DNA from: RDXT01 sp033765305
Lineage (GTDB): Bacteria; Bacteroidota; Bacteroidia; J057
NCBI GenBank assembly: GCA_033765305.1
Contig: JANRID010000012.1
Coordinates: forward strand, 1 to 27,420
Direction of reading: 5' to 3'
DNA: 27,420 bases
Shown: positions 1 to 6,240 of the stretch, in pieces
Layout of the letters: each line of letters begins with the position of its first letter
Position numbering within the stretch: the stretch's first letter is position 1
Translations under genes and position numbers: made by a program
The notes under the pieces: generated by a model
What the model saw: the letters and a program-made list of their open reading frames with translations, nothing else
The model's database searches: none
Told to the model about the DNA's origin: nothing

Positions 1-114
1 CTGGATATGCGCACGTCAGGGGTGCTGCATGCCTTTATCGATGGCCGGGAGCTGAGCCTGGATAATTTGCATAAGCAGCTGTATGAGCGGTATAAGCTGA
101 AGTACAGCCGATGA
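1..114 (+). CDS. C-terminal end of an unidentified protein
   Basis: An open frame enters from the left edge and ends with TGA at 112-114. The 37 visible residues end in a charged, helix-prone tail (LSLDNLHKQLYERYKLKYSR). I do not recognise the family from this piece. The frame is supported by its continuity from base 1 and its protein-like composition. The stop codon already overlaps the first unit of the heptamer repeat that follows, so the gene ends directly in repetitive DNA about 70 bp before an insertion sequence. Confidence 0.55.
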   Translation: MDMRTSGVLHAFIDGRELSLDNLHKQLYERYKLKYSR

Positions 115-178
115 GTATTGGGTATTGAGTATTGGGTATTGAGTATTGGGTATTGAGTATTGGGTATTGGGTATTGAG
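113..178. repeat. Heptamer tandem repeat (GRGTATT), nine units
   Basis: Nine full copies of a 7-bp unit run head to tail. They alternate GAGTATT and GGGTATT, giving four perfect 14-bp units, then one more GGGTATT and a partial GAG. The tract begins inside the stop codon of the preceding gene and ends 4 bp before the insertion sequence. It is non-coding; peptides read from it on either strand are artefacts. Confidence 0.95.
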
Positions 179-182
179 GGAC

Positions 183-204
183 TCGTCCTAAAAAAGGTTG
201 ACAG
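183..204 (+). repeat. IS terminal inverted repeat, orfB-side end
   Basis: This end reads TCGTCCTAAAAAAGGTTGAC and on to position 204. It matches the inverted other end with a few mismatches in the A-rich middle and at the last base. The target duplication GAC lies immediately outside. Confidence 0.9.
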
Positions 205-326
205 TTGAAAGAGTAAAATACGGCTTTCAGTTGACAGTGCAAAAGTAAGCCTGAAAGAACTTGACAGCCCGCTGGGGTGTCTTGGGCAAGGCATCATCGG
301 CTGAGGGCTTGGGCATGCTCGTGAGC

Positions 327-1286
327 TTAGGCTGTTTGGCTTTCTGATCCTTGCCCAGGTTCCTGCTGCGCGGGCCTCTTGGCCCTGCGCCGGTTTTTCC
401 ACAGCCGTCTGAGGGGCCCAGCTCCTTGCTGGTGGGCCTGCGCAGGGGTAAGCAGCCCGCAGCTCAGGTGAGGGCGCTCGTGGTTGTAGATATGCACCGC
501 TGCGCTTACTGCGGCCCGGGCTTCTTCGAGCGATACAAAGGCCTGATCCATTCCCAGCTCATCTTTCAGGATGCCATTGATGCGCTCGCTGACGGGGTTT
601 TCCCAGCTCTTCCCTTTCTCGCACATGCTGCTGTGAATGTGATAGCTGTTCAGGCAGTTGCGAATGAGCGCGCTCTTGAACTGCCCTCCCCGGTCTGAAT
701 GGAAAGCCAGGAGCCAGCCGAAGCTGCCTGACTCGGGGAGCTGGCTTGCTATTGCCATCTGCAGGGCCACAATGGTTTCATTTGCCGTCATCCGCGCAGA
801 GACATGATAGCCGAGGATCAGGTGCGACTTTTCATCCGTTATCAGGGTCAGGTACAAAAATCCCTGGCCATCAGACAGTTCCAGATAGGTGATGTCGCAG
901 CTCCACAGCTGGTTGACCGCCGTTATCTCTATCTGCTTACGGAGGTCAGGATAAATGCTCTCGCCATTTCCGTTGGTTAATCGTGGACGATAAACCCTGC
1001 GGCGGCGCACCAGCAGCCCGTTTTCCCGGAGCACTTCGTGCAGCCAGTCCCGGCCGATCTCTATCCCGGCATCTATAAACGGCTGCTCCAGATTGAGCTT
1101 GTGCTGCAGCTTCCTCGTGCCCAGCCGAGGCTGTACTTCTCTGTACTTCCGTACCAGTATCAGCACTTCTCCTGCTAATTCTGCAGACGCTTCCGCGTGC
1201 GCCTCGCCCTGATACCAGGCCTGGCGGCTGTGGCCAAACAGCCCGCACAATGCCTCCAGTGAGGTATCCTTGTGCTTCTGCTTCAT
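327..1286 (-). CDS. IS3-family transposase OrfB (DDE integrase core)
   Basis: This 319-residue frame has the order typical of IS3 OrfB: an N-terminal HTH_21-like region (about 40-110), then the retroviral integrase-type catalytic core (about 120-285). The catalytic triad is visible as D131 (CDITYL), D198 (FHSDRGGQF) and E234 (SERINGILKDEL). The second Asp and the Glu are separated by 35 residues, the classic DD(35)E spacing. The C-terminus after 290 is basic and Gln/Arg rich. Its ATG overlaps the orfA stop as ATGA. The active product is probably the OrfAB fusion made by -1 frameshifting rather than this frame alone. No disabling mutation is visible. Confidence 0.95.
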   Translation of the reverse strand: MKQKHKDTSLEALCGLFGHSRQAWYQGEAHAEASAELAGEVLILVRKYREVQPRLGTRKLQHKLNLEQPFIDAGIEIGRDWLHEVLRENGLLVRRRRVYRPRLTNGNGESIYPDLRKQIEITAVNQLWSCDITYLELSDGQGFLYLTLITDEKSHLILGYHVSARMTANETIVALQMAIASQLPESGSFGWLLAFHSDRGGQFKSALIRNCLNSYHIHSSMCEKGKSWENPVSERINGILKDELGMDQAFVSLEEARAAVSAAVHIYNHERPHLSCGLLTPAQAHQQGAGPLRRLWKNRRRAKRPAQQEPGQGSESQTA

Positions 1287-1672
1287 CGCTCTGACTGTTT
1301 GGCCCCAAACTTTTTTTCGATGGGGATTCCATACCTCCCTTCCGCCAGCTTGATCATCTCCAGGTAGGCCTCGCTCCGCAGCCGCTCCAGTTCCAGAAGC
1401 CGCTTCAGCGCCTGCACCTCCGCCGCCAGTTCCTCCCGGCTCTTCGATGAAGGTTCCTTTTTCATAGACTCCGGTTGCTCTGTACGTATTCCGCCATCGG
1501 CTGGCGCTTCACTTCCATGCCGCGACAGCCACCGGTAAATCGTCATGCGCCCTCCGATCTGGTACTGACGACTCGCCTCCATTACGCTGAGTTCTCCGCG
1601 CTCAACCCGGCTTACTACCGTGCGCTTGAACTCTTCTGAATAATACGCCCTTTTTTTCGGTGGAACTCCCAT
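1283..1672 (-). CDS. IS3-family transposase OrfA (HTH, leucine zipper)
   Basis: A 129-residue protein with an N-terminal helix-turn-helix (about 10-55, including FKRTVVSRVERGELSVMEAS and the IYRWLSRHG recognition helix). A charged linker and a coiled coil follow (about 80-112, REELAAEVQALKRLLELERL), as in OrfA proteins that bind the IS ends and oligomerise. The 3' end contains the heptamer A AAA AAG, in the right phase to slip -1 into orfB. Alone it is expected to be a DNA-binding regulator of transposition; fused to OrfB it supplies end recognition. Confidence 0.93.
   Translation of the reverse strand: MGVPPKKRAYYSEEFKRTVVSRVERGELSVMEASRQYQIGGRMTIYRWLSRHGSEAPADGGIRTEQPESMKKEPSSKSREELAAEVQALKRLLELERLRSEAYLEMIKLAEGRYGIPIEKKFGAKQSER
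1310..1316 (-). other. Programmed -1 frameshift site (A AAA AAG)
   Basis: Within orfA the codons GAA AAA AAG contain the heptamer A AAA AAG in the X XXY YYZ phase, inside an A7 run at 1311-1317. Slipping back one base puts the ribosome exactly into the orfB frame, giving EKK followed by VWGQTVRAMKQKHKD. The same heptamer drives OrfAB fusion in many IS3-family elements. The site lies 27 nt before the orfA stop. Confidence 0.85.
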
Positions 1673-1688
1673 TTTTTCTCCGGGTTTT

Positions 1689-1710
1689 GTGTCAACCTAT
1701 TTCAGGACGA
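1689..1710 (-). repeat. IS terminal inverted repeat, orfA-side end
   Basis: Read on the minus strand it begins TCGTCCTGAAATAGGTTGAC. It lies 17 bp upstream of the orfA start codon, so the promoter of the transposase must lie in or beyond the repeat. GAC at 1711-1713 is the second copy of the target duplication. Confidence 0.9.
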
Positions 1711-1799
1711 GACCGAGTATCTGATGATGTGGCTAGGTGCTGAATATCAGGCAGCAGGACGGGAAGGCGCGGGGTGCGGGATGCAGCAGGGCTGCGGGC

Positions 1800-2168
1800 T
1801 CATGCGCGGAAGGCATCTTCGATGTGGTGAAACACGGGATCGCCCTGCGGCGGGATCAGCACGGCGATGATGTCGAAGCGCACCGGCAGCGTAAAGAGCT
1901 TTTTCTCATACAGATAGCAGTCGGCTGCCTTGAAAATCCGCTGCTGCTTGGCAGGGGTAACGGCTGCCTCCGGATACTCGCCATAGTACCCGCTGCGGGT
2001 TTTGACCTCGACAAATACCAGTTCTGCCGGATCGAGCCGGAGGGCGACGAGGTCCACCTCGCCCTGCTCGAACCGGTAGTTGCGGTCGAGAATCTGATAG
2101 CCTTTGGCTTCGAGGAGCCCGGCAGCCAGCTGCTCGCCCCGTACGCCGGTATCGTTGTGTGCTGCCAT
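1800..2168 (-). CDS. yraN: YraN/UPF0102-family endonuclease-like protein
   Basis: The protein is 122 residues, the normal length for UPF0102. The PD-(D/E)xK-like nuclease core is visible: GEVDLVAL with D39, then LVFVEVKTR with E54 and K56, then a conserved region with YPEAAVTPAKQQRI. The N-terminal GVRGEQLAAGLLEAKGY helix matches the family's RNase H-like fold. The cellular role of the family is not firmly established; it is thought to be a structure- or Holliday junction-related nuclease. The start ATG is 3 nt after the stop of the secreted-protein gene upstream, so the two are probably co-transcribed, although no functional link is obvious. Confidence 0.92.
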   Translation of the reverse strand: MAAHNDTGVRGEQLAAGLLEAKGYQILDRNYRFEQGEVDLVALRLDPAELVFVEVKTRSGYYGEYPEAAVTPAKQQRIFKAADCYLYEKKLFTLPVRFDIIAVLIPPQGDPVFHHIEDAFRA

Positions 2169-2171
2169 CCG

Positions 2172-2834
2172 TCAGTATCGGTAATCCCGTTTCTTGACCG
2201 TAAAACTGGATGGCACCCGGAACTGTTCAGGCTTGAAGGTGGCAGGGGTAATTTTTTTTACGGTGGTGGTGACCGTCAGTCCTGGCTGCCGCTTGATGGT
2301 TTTGAGGGGAATGCGGCCTTCCAGGCCGGGGGCGAGGAATCCGGCCTTGGTGCGCGGACTGTCCGGAAACCGGCTGAGATCCGCCCGGTACTGGTCGCTG
2401 ACATAGTACAGAAAGGTAGCGTCGCCGGTTTTGACGAGGTATTCCTTGCACAGCACGCCGGCTACGCTGTCGGTCTTGCCGGTCGGCTGGGCTTTGACTG
2501 GAATGGGTTCGGCCTCGCGGGTGATGTCGCCGTAGGCAGAATAGCGGTAGGCAGCGCGGTTCTGGGCATCCACGCTGTACTCGTAGTTGGAATCGGCGAT
2601 AAACAGAAAGGTTTTGGGATAGCGTCCGCCGGTGAGGTTGACGATGTAGTCGCCGCCGCGCAGGTGCATGGTCATGCCGGTATTGGGCTCATTTTCCTGG
2701 ATCAGGGCGGCCTGCGGGCCTTCCATCCTGACCTCGAAGAGCAGGGTGCCTTCGAAGAATGCCTGCGCAGGGGCCAGACGGGCAGCCAGGAGGGCCGCCA
2801 GCAGCAGCGGGGTGCGGAGGAGGGGATTCATCAT
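2172..2834 (-). CDS. Secreted DUF4412-like protein
   Basis: A 220-residue protein with a clear Sec signal peptide (about 1-25: charged start, LLLAALLAARLA core, APAQA cleavage region) and no later membrane segment, so periplasmic or outer-membrane associated. The mature part begins FFEGTLLFEVRMEG and continues with alternating strands ending in FKPEQFRVPSSFTVKK. That layout matches DUF4412-type beta-rich proteins common in Bacteroidota. One cysteine (in VLCKEYLVKT) precedes the KTGDATFLYYVS strand. The function of this family is unknown. A -7 promoter-like TATCTTTA lies 24 nt upstream of the ATG, without a good -33 element. Two ATG codons are adjacent; I took the first. Confidence 0.8.
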   Translation of the reverse strand: MMNPLLRTPLLLAALLAARLAPAQAFFEGTLLFEVRMEGPQAALIQENEPNTGMTMHLRGGDYIVNLTGGRYPKTFLFIADSNYEYSVDAQNRAAYRYSAYGDITREAEPIPVKAQPTGKTDSVAGVLCKEYLVKTGDATFLYYVSDQYRADLSRFPDSPRTKAGFLAPGLEGRIPLKTIKRQPGLTVTTTVKKITPATFKPEQFRVPSSFTVKKRDYRY

Positions 2835-2857
2835 GCTGGATAAATGCCTTGGTCTGG

Positions 2858-2865
2858 TAAAGATA
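2858..2865 (-). promoter_or_regulatory. Possible -7 promoter element (TATCTTTA)
   Basis: TATCTTTA on the minus strand resembles the Bacteroidota -7 consensus TAnnTTTG and stands 24 nt before the DUF4412-like start. At the 20-bp distance where the other promoters in this window have TTG, the sequence is GAA, so this would be a weaker or regulated promoter. Confidence 0.4.
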
Positions 2866-2886
2866 CGCGCCGCTGCCGGGATTATT

Positions 2887-2952
2887 TCAGGGCCGGCCGT
2901 TCCGGAGCGGGGAAATGCATGCCGTACATGCCGCAGGCATGCAAGGCCCTGA
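2887..2952. repeat. Nested inverted repeats between two genes
   Basis: The outer arms TCAGGGCC (2887-2894) and GGCCCTGA (2945-2952) enclose inner arms TGCATGCC (2916-2923) and GGCATGCA (2936-2943) with a 12-nt loop. The whole could fold as a two-stage hairpin downstream of the minus-strand gene that ends at 3031. No run of T follows on the minus strand, so it is not a typical intrinsic terminator. The rest of 2835-3030 holds nothing else I can identify. Confidence 0.5.
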
Positions 2953-3030
2953 GAGGTTTTGCAGGGGGAAGCTGCCGTGACAGACGGCTCCGGCCCCCGC
3001 AGCAGAGGAGCCCTGCATCCTTCGTCCTGC

Positions 3031-3594
3031 CTATTTTCGCTTGGGCTCTGCGGTCAGCTGCTCGGGCGTAAGGGCTGCGTCCAGCTTGTCCATGCTCCGC
3101 AGTTCGGCTGCATGCTTCAGCCCGCGCACAATTTCGTCCTGGAGGTCCTGCTGGAGCGCCGCCAGCTCGTCGGCGCCGGGGGACTCCGGCTCCTGCTTGG
3201 CCAGGAGCCGCCGGATGCCGCGCATGGACCGGGCATCGGCCGTATTGACCGGAATCAGCCTGACACGGGCGAAGACGATGCCCATGATCGGCAGCACTTC
3301 GACCACGTAGATCCGGCCGGGCTGCAGATCCGCCTGGATCGCATCCCGGTTTTCGGCTTTGGCCCAGAACAGATGCTCGCCCGGCTCGCATTCATAGCGC
3401 AGGTAGGCCGGGCCGTTGAATTTGCCGATCACCTGGGAGCCGTCGAAATAGGTGAAGGGAATCAGCGCGCCCAGGCCGCTGACGCGCACGAAGTAGACTA
3501 CCGCCTTGTCCGGGGGTGCAGGCGCAATGCGCTGGGCCCGGGCGGAGAGCAGCGCGGCAACCAGGAAGGCGCCGAGCCAGAGGATGCGTTGCAT
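3031..3594 (-). CDS. Secreted DUF2846-like protein
   Basis: A 187-residue protein starting MQRILWLGAFLVAALLSARA, a typical Sec signal peptide. The core (about 30-125) reads DKAVVYFVRVSGLGALIPFT, then a stretch with GKFNGPAYLRYECEPGEH, then a segment with GRIYVVEVLPIMG. This resembles DUF2846-type domains in which a ligand or surface-anchored beta domain is suspected. The C-terminal third (about 135-187) is helical, charged and lacks the domain. A longer frame begins at 3645, but a promoter (TTG at 3645-3643, TATCTTGT at 3622-3615) lies inside that extension, so the start at 3594, which also opens the signal peptide, is correct. Function unknown. Confidence 0.78.
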   Translation of the reverse strand: MQRILWLGAFLVAALLSARAQRIAPAPPDKAVVYFVRVSGLGALIPFTYFDGSQVIGKFNGPAYLRYECEPGEHLFWAKAENRDAIQADLQPGRIYVVEVLPIMGIVFARVRLIPVNTADARSMRGIRRLLAKQEPESPGADELAALQQDLQDEIVRGLKHAAELRSMDKLDAALTPEQLTAEPKRK

Positions 3595-3614
3595 AGGGGT
3601 CCGCAGTTTCGGGG

Positions 3615-3645
3615 ACAAGATACGCTGCCGCTGTGCCCCGCGCAA
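3615..3645 (-). promoter_or_regulatory. Bacteroidota promoter for the DUF2846-like gene
   Basis: TTGCG begins at 3645 on the minus strand and TATCTTGT occupies 3622-3615. Exactly 20 bp separate TTG from TA. The predicted transcript would start near 3608, giving a leader of about 14 nt before the ATG at 3594. It sits just downstream of the ydeI-like gene that ends at 3662, so this gene has its own promoter. Confidence 0.7.
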
Positions 3646-3661
3646 GGCCTGCCGGCTGCCC

Positions 3662-4288
3662 TCAGCGGTCCTGCATGCCCTTGCCGTCCAGGATGCGCTG
3701 CACGCAGGCTTCGATCCGGGCGGTGCGGGTTTTGGACTGTTTGGGGGCGGAAAAATAGAGCACGTAGCCCCGCTGCCGCCCCGGCGTGAGCGCCCCGAAG
3801 GCCGCCTTCAGCACCGGGTCGGCGTCCAGCCGCTGCTGCAGCTCCTCGGGCAGGGCCAGCTCATGCTTCGCCTTGAAATCCACCTGCAGGCCCATGCGCT
3901 CCACTTCGATGGCTTCGAAAATATAGGCCCGCAGCACCGGCTCCAGCTCAGCCAGGTCCTGCACGCGGGTGATCCGGACGATGCGCGCCGCCTGCGAGTG
4001 TTCCCCCGGCTTCGCCAGGATGCCCTGCGGATCGGCCAGCAGGGCACCCTTGAAGAAGCTCAGCGAGGCGTATTCCTTGAATGCGCTTACGATCAGGATA
4101 TTGCTGCCCTGGAAGGTGTAGCAGGGCACGCCCCATTTCACCTCCTCCGTCAGGCCGCAGCCCAGCACGATCTGCCGCAGGGCCCGCAGCTCCGGCTGCC
4201 AGGCGTGGACTTTGCAGTCCGGGGTGCCGCCCAGCGGGCAGCGCCCGCAGCCTTCGGCGAGGTAGTGGTCTACTCCGATCCGGTTCAT
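3662..4288 (-). CDS. YdeI/OmpD-associated-like protein (DUF1801 type)
   Basis: A 208-residue soluble protein. An N-terminal cysteine cluster (C14, C17, C25 in AEGCGRCPLGGTPDCKV) could bind a metal. Residues about 40-110 form a DUF1801-like domain (VKWGVPCYTFQGSNILIVSA, then FKEYASLSFFKGALL). The C-terminal third has the YdeI signature (ELPEEL-type helix, FGALTPGRQRGYVLYFSAPK, then RIEACVQRILDGKGMQDR). Its ATG overlaps the stop of the doxX-like gene (ATGA at 4288-4285), so translation is probably coupled. The frame stays open upstream to 4705, but that part is antisense-quality sequence lying over doxX. The biochemical role is unknown; family members often accompany ArsR/SRPBCC stress cassettes. 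Confidence 0.88.
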   Translation of the reverse strand: MNRIGVDHYLAEGCGRCPLGGTPDCKVHAWQPELRALRQIVLGCGLTEEVKWGVPCYTFQGSNILIVSAFKEYASLSFFKGALLADPQGILAKPGEHSQAARIVRITRVQDLAELEPVLRAYIFEAIEVERMGLQVDFKAKHELALPEELQQRLDADPVLKAAFGALTPGRQRGYVLYFSAPKQSKTRTARIEACVQRILDGKGMQDR

Positions 4289-4680
4289 GCGGCTGCCAGG
4301 CTGGGGGCGGCGCCCGGTTTTCTGCCGGCAGGCCTGAAATACCACGAGAGGGCCGTCAGGGCCAGCAGGAGCAGGGAGGGCAGGGCATCCTGAACCGGAT
4401 GGCCCGAGGCGAGGTGGGAAACGGCTGCGCCCGTCGTGACGAAGCAGAACCCCGCATAGGCCCATTCCTTCAGCACCGGCAGCTTCGGGGCCAGCACAGC
4501 GGTGACGCCCAGCATTTTCCAGATGCCCAGCAGGGTCAGCAGATACGCCGGATAGCCCAGCGCTGCCAGGCTGCCGGCCTCTTCGGGTACGCGCAGGAGC
4601 TGCACGGCACCTGTCGATACCATGCCCAGCGCCAGCCAGAGGGTGGCAATCCAATAGATGATCTTGTTCCGTTTTTCCAT
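4285..4680 (-). CDS. DoxX-family integral membrane protein
   Basis: A 131-residue protein with four predicted membrane helices (about 8-27, 45-64, 72-92, 99-116). The DoxX/DUF-type sequence includes LALGMVSTGAVQLLRVPEE and GYPAYLLTLLGIWKMLGVTA. It lies third in the ArsR-SRPBCC-DoxX-YdeI operon, 5 nt after the SRPBCC stop, and its own stop overlaps the next start. Such DoxX-like proteins are found in redox or solvent-stress cassettes; the substrate is not known. The short C-terminal tail after helix four is basic, then Ala rich. Confidence 0.9.
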   Translation of the reverse strand: MEKRNKIIYWIATLWLALGMVSTGAVQLLRVPEEAGSLAALGYPAYLLTLLGIWKMLGVTAVLAPKLPVLKEWAYAGFCFVTTGAAVSHLASGHPVQDALPSLLLLALTALSWYFRPAGRKPGAAPSLAAA

Positions 4681-4686
4681 GAGGAT

Positions 4687-5151
4687 TCAGGTGAGGGAGG
4701 TGCAAATGGCTTGCAAACGGTTGTGGGCCAGATCAATGCCCCGCGCGAAGGGAAGCTGCAGCAGCTGGTCCCGGAGCGCGGCGGAGCGGAATACGATCTG
4801 CATGGAGAGGCGGCTGGCGTCCGGGGCCAGTGCCTCGAAGGTGAGGAATTCGAGCTGAGGCCCGAACGGCGCGCCTTCTATCTCGAAGGTCCTGATGAGC
4901 TGCCGCTCCGGCTCCAGCGCGTGGATGACGCCGTGGAAGCGCTGCGCTCCGCCGCCGGGAATGGGCGTTTCAAACAGGAAAGCGCCGTGGCGCTGCGCCT
5001 CCAGCTTCAGGACGTTCGTGCCCATCCACTGCGCGAGGAGCGCGGGCTCCACATGCGCCCGGAAAAGCAGCGCCGCCGGCAGGCTGAAGGACCGGGTGAT
5101 GAACAGCTCCTGCTTGCCTTCTTCGGCATGCACGGTGGTTTGGGCTTTCAT
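4687..5151 (-). CDS. SRPBCC (AHSA1-like) ligand-binding domain protein
   Basis: A 154-residue protein with the START/SRPBCC fold of the activator-of-Hsp90 (AHSA1) type: RSFSLPAALLFRAHVEPALLAQW at the N-terminus, then strands with FHGVIHALEPERQLIRTFEI, then a C-terminal helix. These proteins bind hydrophobic ligands in a cavity; many small bacterial ones are encoded right after an ArsR regulator, exactly as here (1 nt between the ArsR stop and this start). It presumably senses or handles the compound to which the operon responds. No catalytic residues can be named. Confidence 0.9.
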   Translation of the reverse strand: MKAQTTVHAEEGKQELFITRSFSLPAALLFRAHVEPALLAQWMGTNVLKLEAQRHGAFLFETPIPGGGAQRFHGVIHALEPERQLIRTFEIEGAPFGPQLEFLTFEALAPDASRLSMQIVFRSAALRDQLLQLPFARGIDLAHNRLQAICTSLT

Positions 5152-5152
5152 A

Positions 5153-5482
5153 TCAGGCAGTTGGTGGGGATTGAAACGGCTTCATGACTTCCTCCAGCTT
5201 GCTGAAGCGCGCTTCCCACATCTGGCGGAAGGGCTCGACGAAGTCGGCAATTTCCTGCAGGTTTGCCGGCTGCAGATGGTAGTAGATTTCGCGCCCGCTG
5301 GGCTCCTGCGCCAGCAGCCCGCATTCGCAGAGGATGTGCAGGTGCCGGGAGACCGTAGGCCGGGCCGTGTCGAAATGCGCCGCAATGGCCCCGGCGCTCA
5401 TGGGCTGCGCAGCGGCGAGCAGGAGGATGGCCCGCCGCGTAGGGTCGGCAATGGCCTGGAAGACATCCCGTCGGAGGTTCAT
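5153..5482 (-). CDS. ArsR-family transcriptional repressor
   Basis: A 109-residue winged-helix protein: DPTRRAILLLAAA (helix 1-2), MSAGAIAAHF, the recognition helix ARPTVSRHLHILCECGLL, then the wing REIYYHL. The final helix contains FRQMWEARFSKLEEVM. The usual CxC arsenic-binding motif is absent (only one region with C, HILCEC), so the inducer is probably not arsenite; it resembles the SdpR-like, SRPBCC-linked subgroup. It is first in a four-gene operon. A perfect 11-bp palindrome spans its promoter, which implies autorepression of the whole operon. Confidence 0.93.
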   Translation of the reverse strand: MNLRRDVFQAIADPTRRAILLLAAAQPMSAGAIAAHFDTARPTVSRHLHILCECGLLAQEPSGREIYYHLQPANLQEIADFVEPFRQMWEARFSKLEEVMKPFQSPPTA

Positions 5483-5491
5483 CGTGAAGTC

Positions 5492-5521
5492 ATTTGGCTA
5501 CAAAAATACATGTAGCCAAAT
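5492..5521. promoter_or_regulatory. Palindromic operator, probable ArsR site
   Basis: ATTTGGCTACA (5492-5502) and TGTAGCCAAAT (5511-5521) are perfect inverted copies separated by 8 bp, and the pairing does not extend further. The palindrome covers the -7 element (5508-5501) of the promoter of the arsR-like operon, so a bound repressor would block the polymerase. Protein identity is inferred from position and the dimeric binding mode of ArsR proteins. Confidence 0.8.
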
Positions 5522-5531
5522 AGCTACGCAA
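5501..5531 (-). promoter_or_regulatory. Promoter of the ArsR-SRPBCC-DoxX-YdeI operon
   Basis: TTGCG begins at 5531 on the minus strand and TATTTTTG lies at 5508-5501, 20 bp apart, the same geometry as the other promoters here. Transcription would start near 5494, about 12 nt before the ArsR ATG at 5482. Confidence 0.7.
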
Positions 5532-5581
5532 GCGGGCCTGCATATTTATTTCTGCCGGGTAGGCGGCAGGGCGCCTGCGGA

Positions 5582-5971
5582 TTATTCGGGTATCCGCAGG
5601 AGGGTATAGCGGGTCACGATGCCATTGTACTCGGCGGTATACAGGTATCCGTTGTCAAGCACCTCGGTGATGTGCACGCGGATGAGCGCGCCGTTTCCGG
5701 CGTTGATGCGTGCGTCGTTTGACCAGACCTGGGTGAGTTCGTAGGTGCAGCTGTCTGTCCACCGGACCTGGTAGCGGGTGACGTGGCCTGTGCTCCGGTC
5801 GTATTCGTACTGCTCGGCGGCGCTGCGCTCGATCACGACCGCGTCGGGCCGGAATTCCCGGTAGTAAAACCGCCCTTCGCGGAACGGCGTGCAGGGGGAG
5901 CCTGGCTGCGCGGAACTGCTGGCGGCGAAGCCGAGCAGCAGCGGGATGAGGATGCGGATGCGGAGGTTCAT
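5582..5971 (-). CDS. Small secreted protein of unknown function
   Basis: A 129-residue protein with a Sec signal peptide (MNLRIRILIPLLLGFAASSSAQ). The mature domain is a short beta-rich fold: REGRFYYREFRPDAVVIERS, then EYDRSTGHVTRYQVRWTDSC, then a second cysteine-free half with LDNGYLYTAEYNGIVTRYTL. Two cysteines (in SPCTPF and DSCTYEL) could pair. The shape recalls small lipocalin-like or DUF-type periplasmic proteins of Bacteroidota, but I do not recognise a named family. It has its own promoter at 6047-6017, which is nearly identical to that of the DUF262 operon 5 kb away. Confidence 0.75.
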   Translation of the reverse strand: MNLRIRILIPLLLGFAASSSAQPGSPCTPFREGRFYYREFRPDAVVIERSAAEQYEYDRSTGHVTRYQVRWTDSCTYELTQVWSNDARINAGNGALIRVHITEVLDNGYLYTAEYNGIVTRYTLLRIPE

Positions 5972-6016
5972 TGCGTGATGGCTGCGGCGCCAGTTGGGAG
6001 TGCCAAATTGATTTCA

Positions 6017-6047
6017 CCAAGATACGGCAGCGCAGCCGCATACGCAA
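6017..6047 (-). promoter_or_regulatory. Promoter of the small secreted protein gene
   Basis: TTGCG begins at 6047 on the minus strand and TATCTTGG lies at 6024-6017, with 20 bp between TTG and TA. Predicted start of transcription is near 6010, giving a leader of about 40 nt. The whole 31 bp, spacer included, matches 11172-11202 with only two differences. Confidence 0.72.
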
Positions 6048-6127
6048 GGGTATGCCACAGAATGGATATTCCAGGCAGCGTCCGCCCTGTCCGGTGCCGG
6101 CAAATGTGCTCCGGATGAAAAAGAGGC

Positions 6128-6159
6128 TTGCAGAAACGGGATAGCATCGTGTATATTGG
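6128..6159 (+). promoter_or_regulatory. Possible plus-strand promoter, weak
   Basis: TTGCAG begins at 6128 and TATATTGG lies at 6152-6159, 21 bp apart. It would point toward the structured stretch at 6241-6315 and the SPFH gene at 6493, for which no closer promoter was seen. Spacing and one base deviate from the other sites, so confidence is modest. Confidence 0.35.
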
Positions 6160-6240
6160 GGGGCCGATGCCGCAGCCCCGGCCATGAAACCTGGAACCTG
6201 ACCCGCCCGGATGAACGATAACCGCCACCTGTTTGACTAC

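Larger units (their letters stand above)
183..1710 (-). mobile_element. Complete IS3-family insertion sequence
   Basis: The element is 1528 bp. Its imperfect terminal inverted repeats start TCGTCCT at both ends (183-204 and 1689-1710). It is flanked by a 3-bp direct duplication GAC (180-182 and 1711-1713), the size expected of IS3-family transposition. It carries the family's two overlapping frames, orfA (helix-turn-helix) and orfB (DDE integrase core), on the minus strand, with a -1 frameshift heptamer between them. Both frames are full length and the ends are intact, so it appears complete and potentially active. It sits between the unknown gene ending at 114 and the yraN-like gene, and breaks neither. 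Confidence 0.95.

Noticed and set aside
3595..3645. An N-terminal extension of the DUF2846-like protein
   Set aside because: It lies over the promoter elements and would bury the signal peptide.
5968..6228. An 86-codon minus-strand frame upstream of the small secreted protein
   Set aside because: It contains the promoter of that gene; its AYAAALPYL stretch is simply the translated promoter, as seen again at the DUF262 operon.
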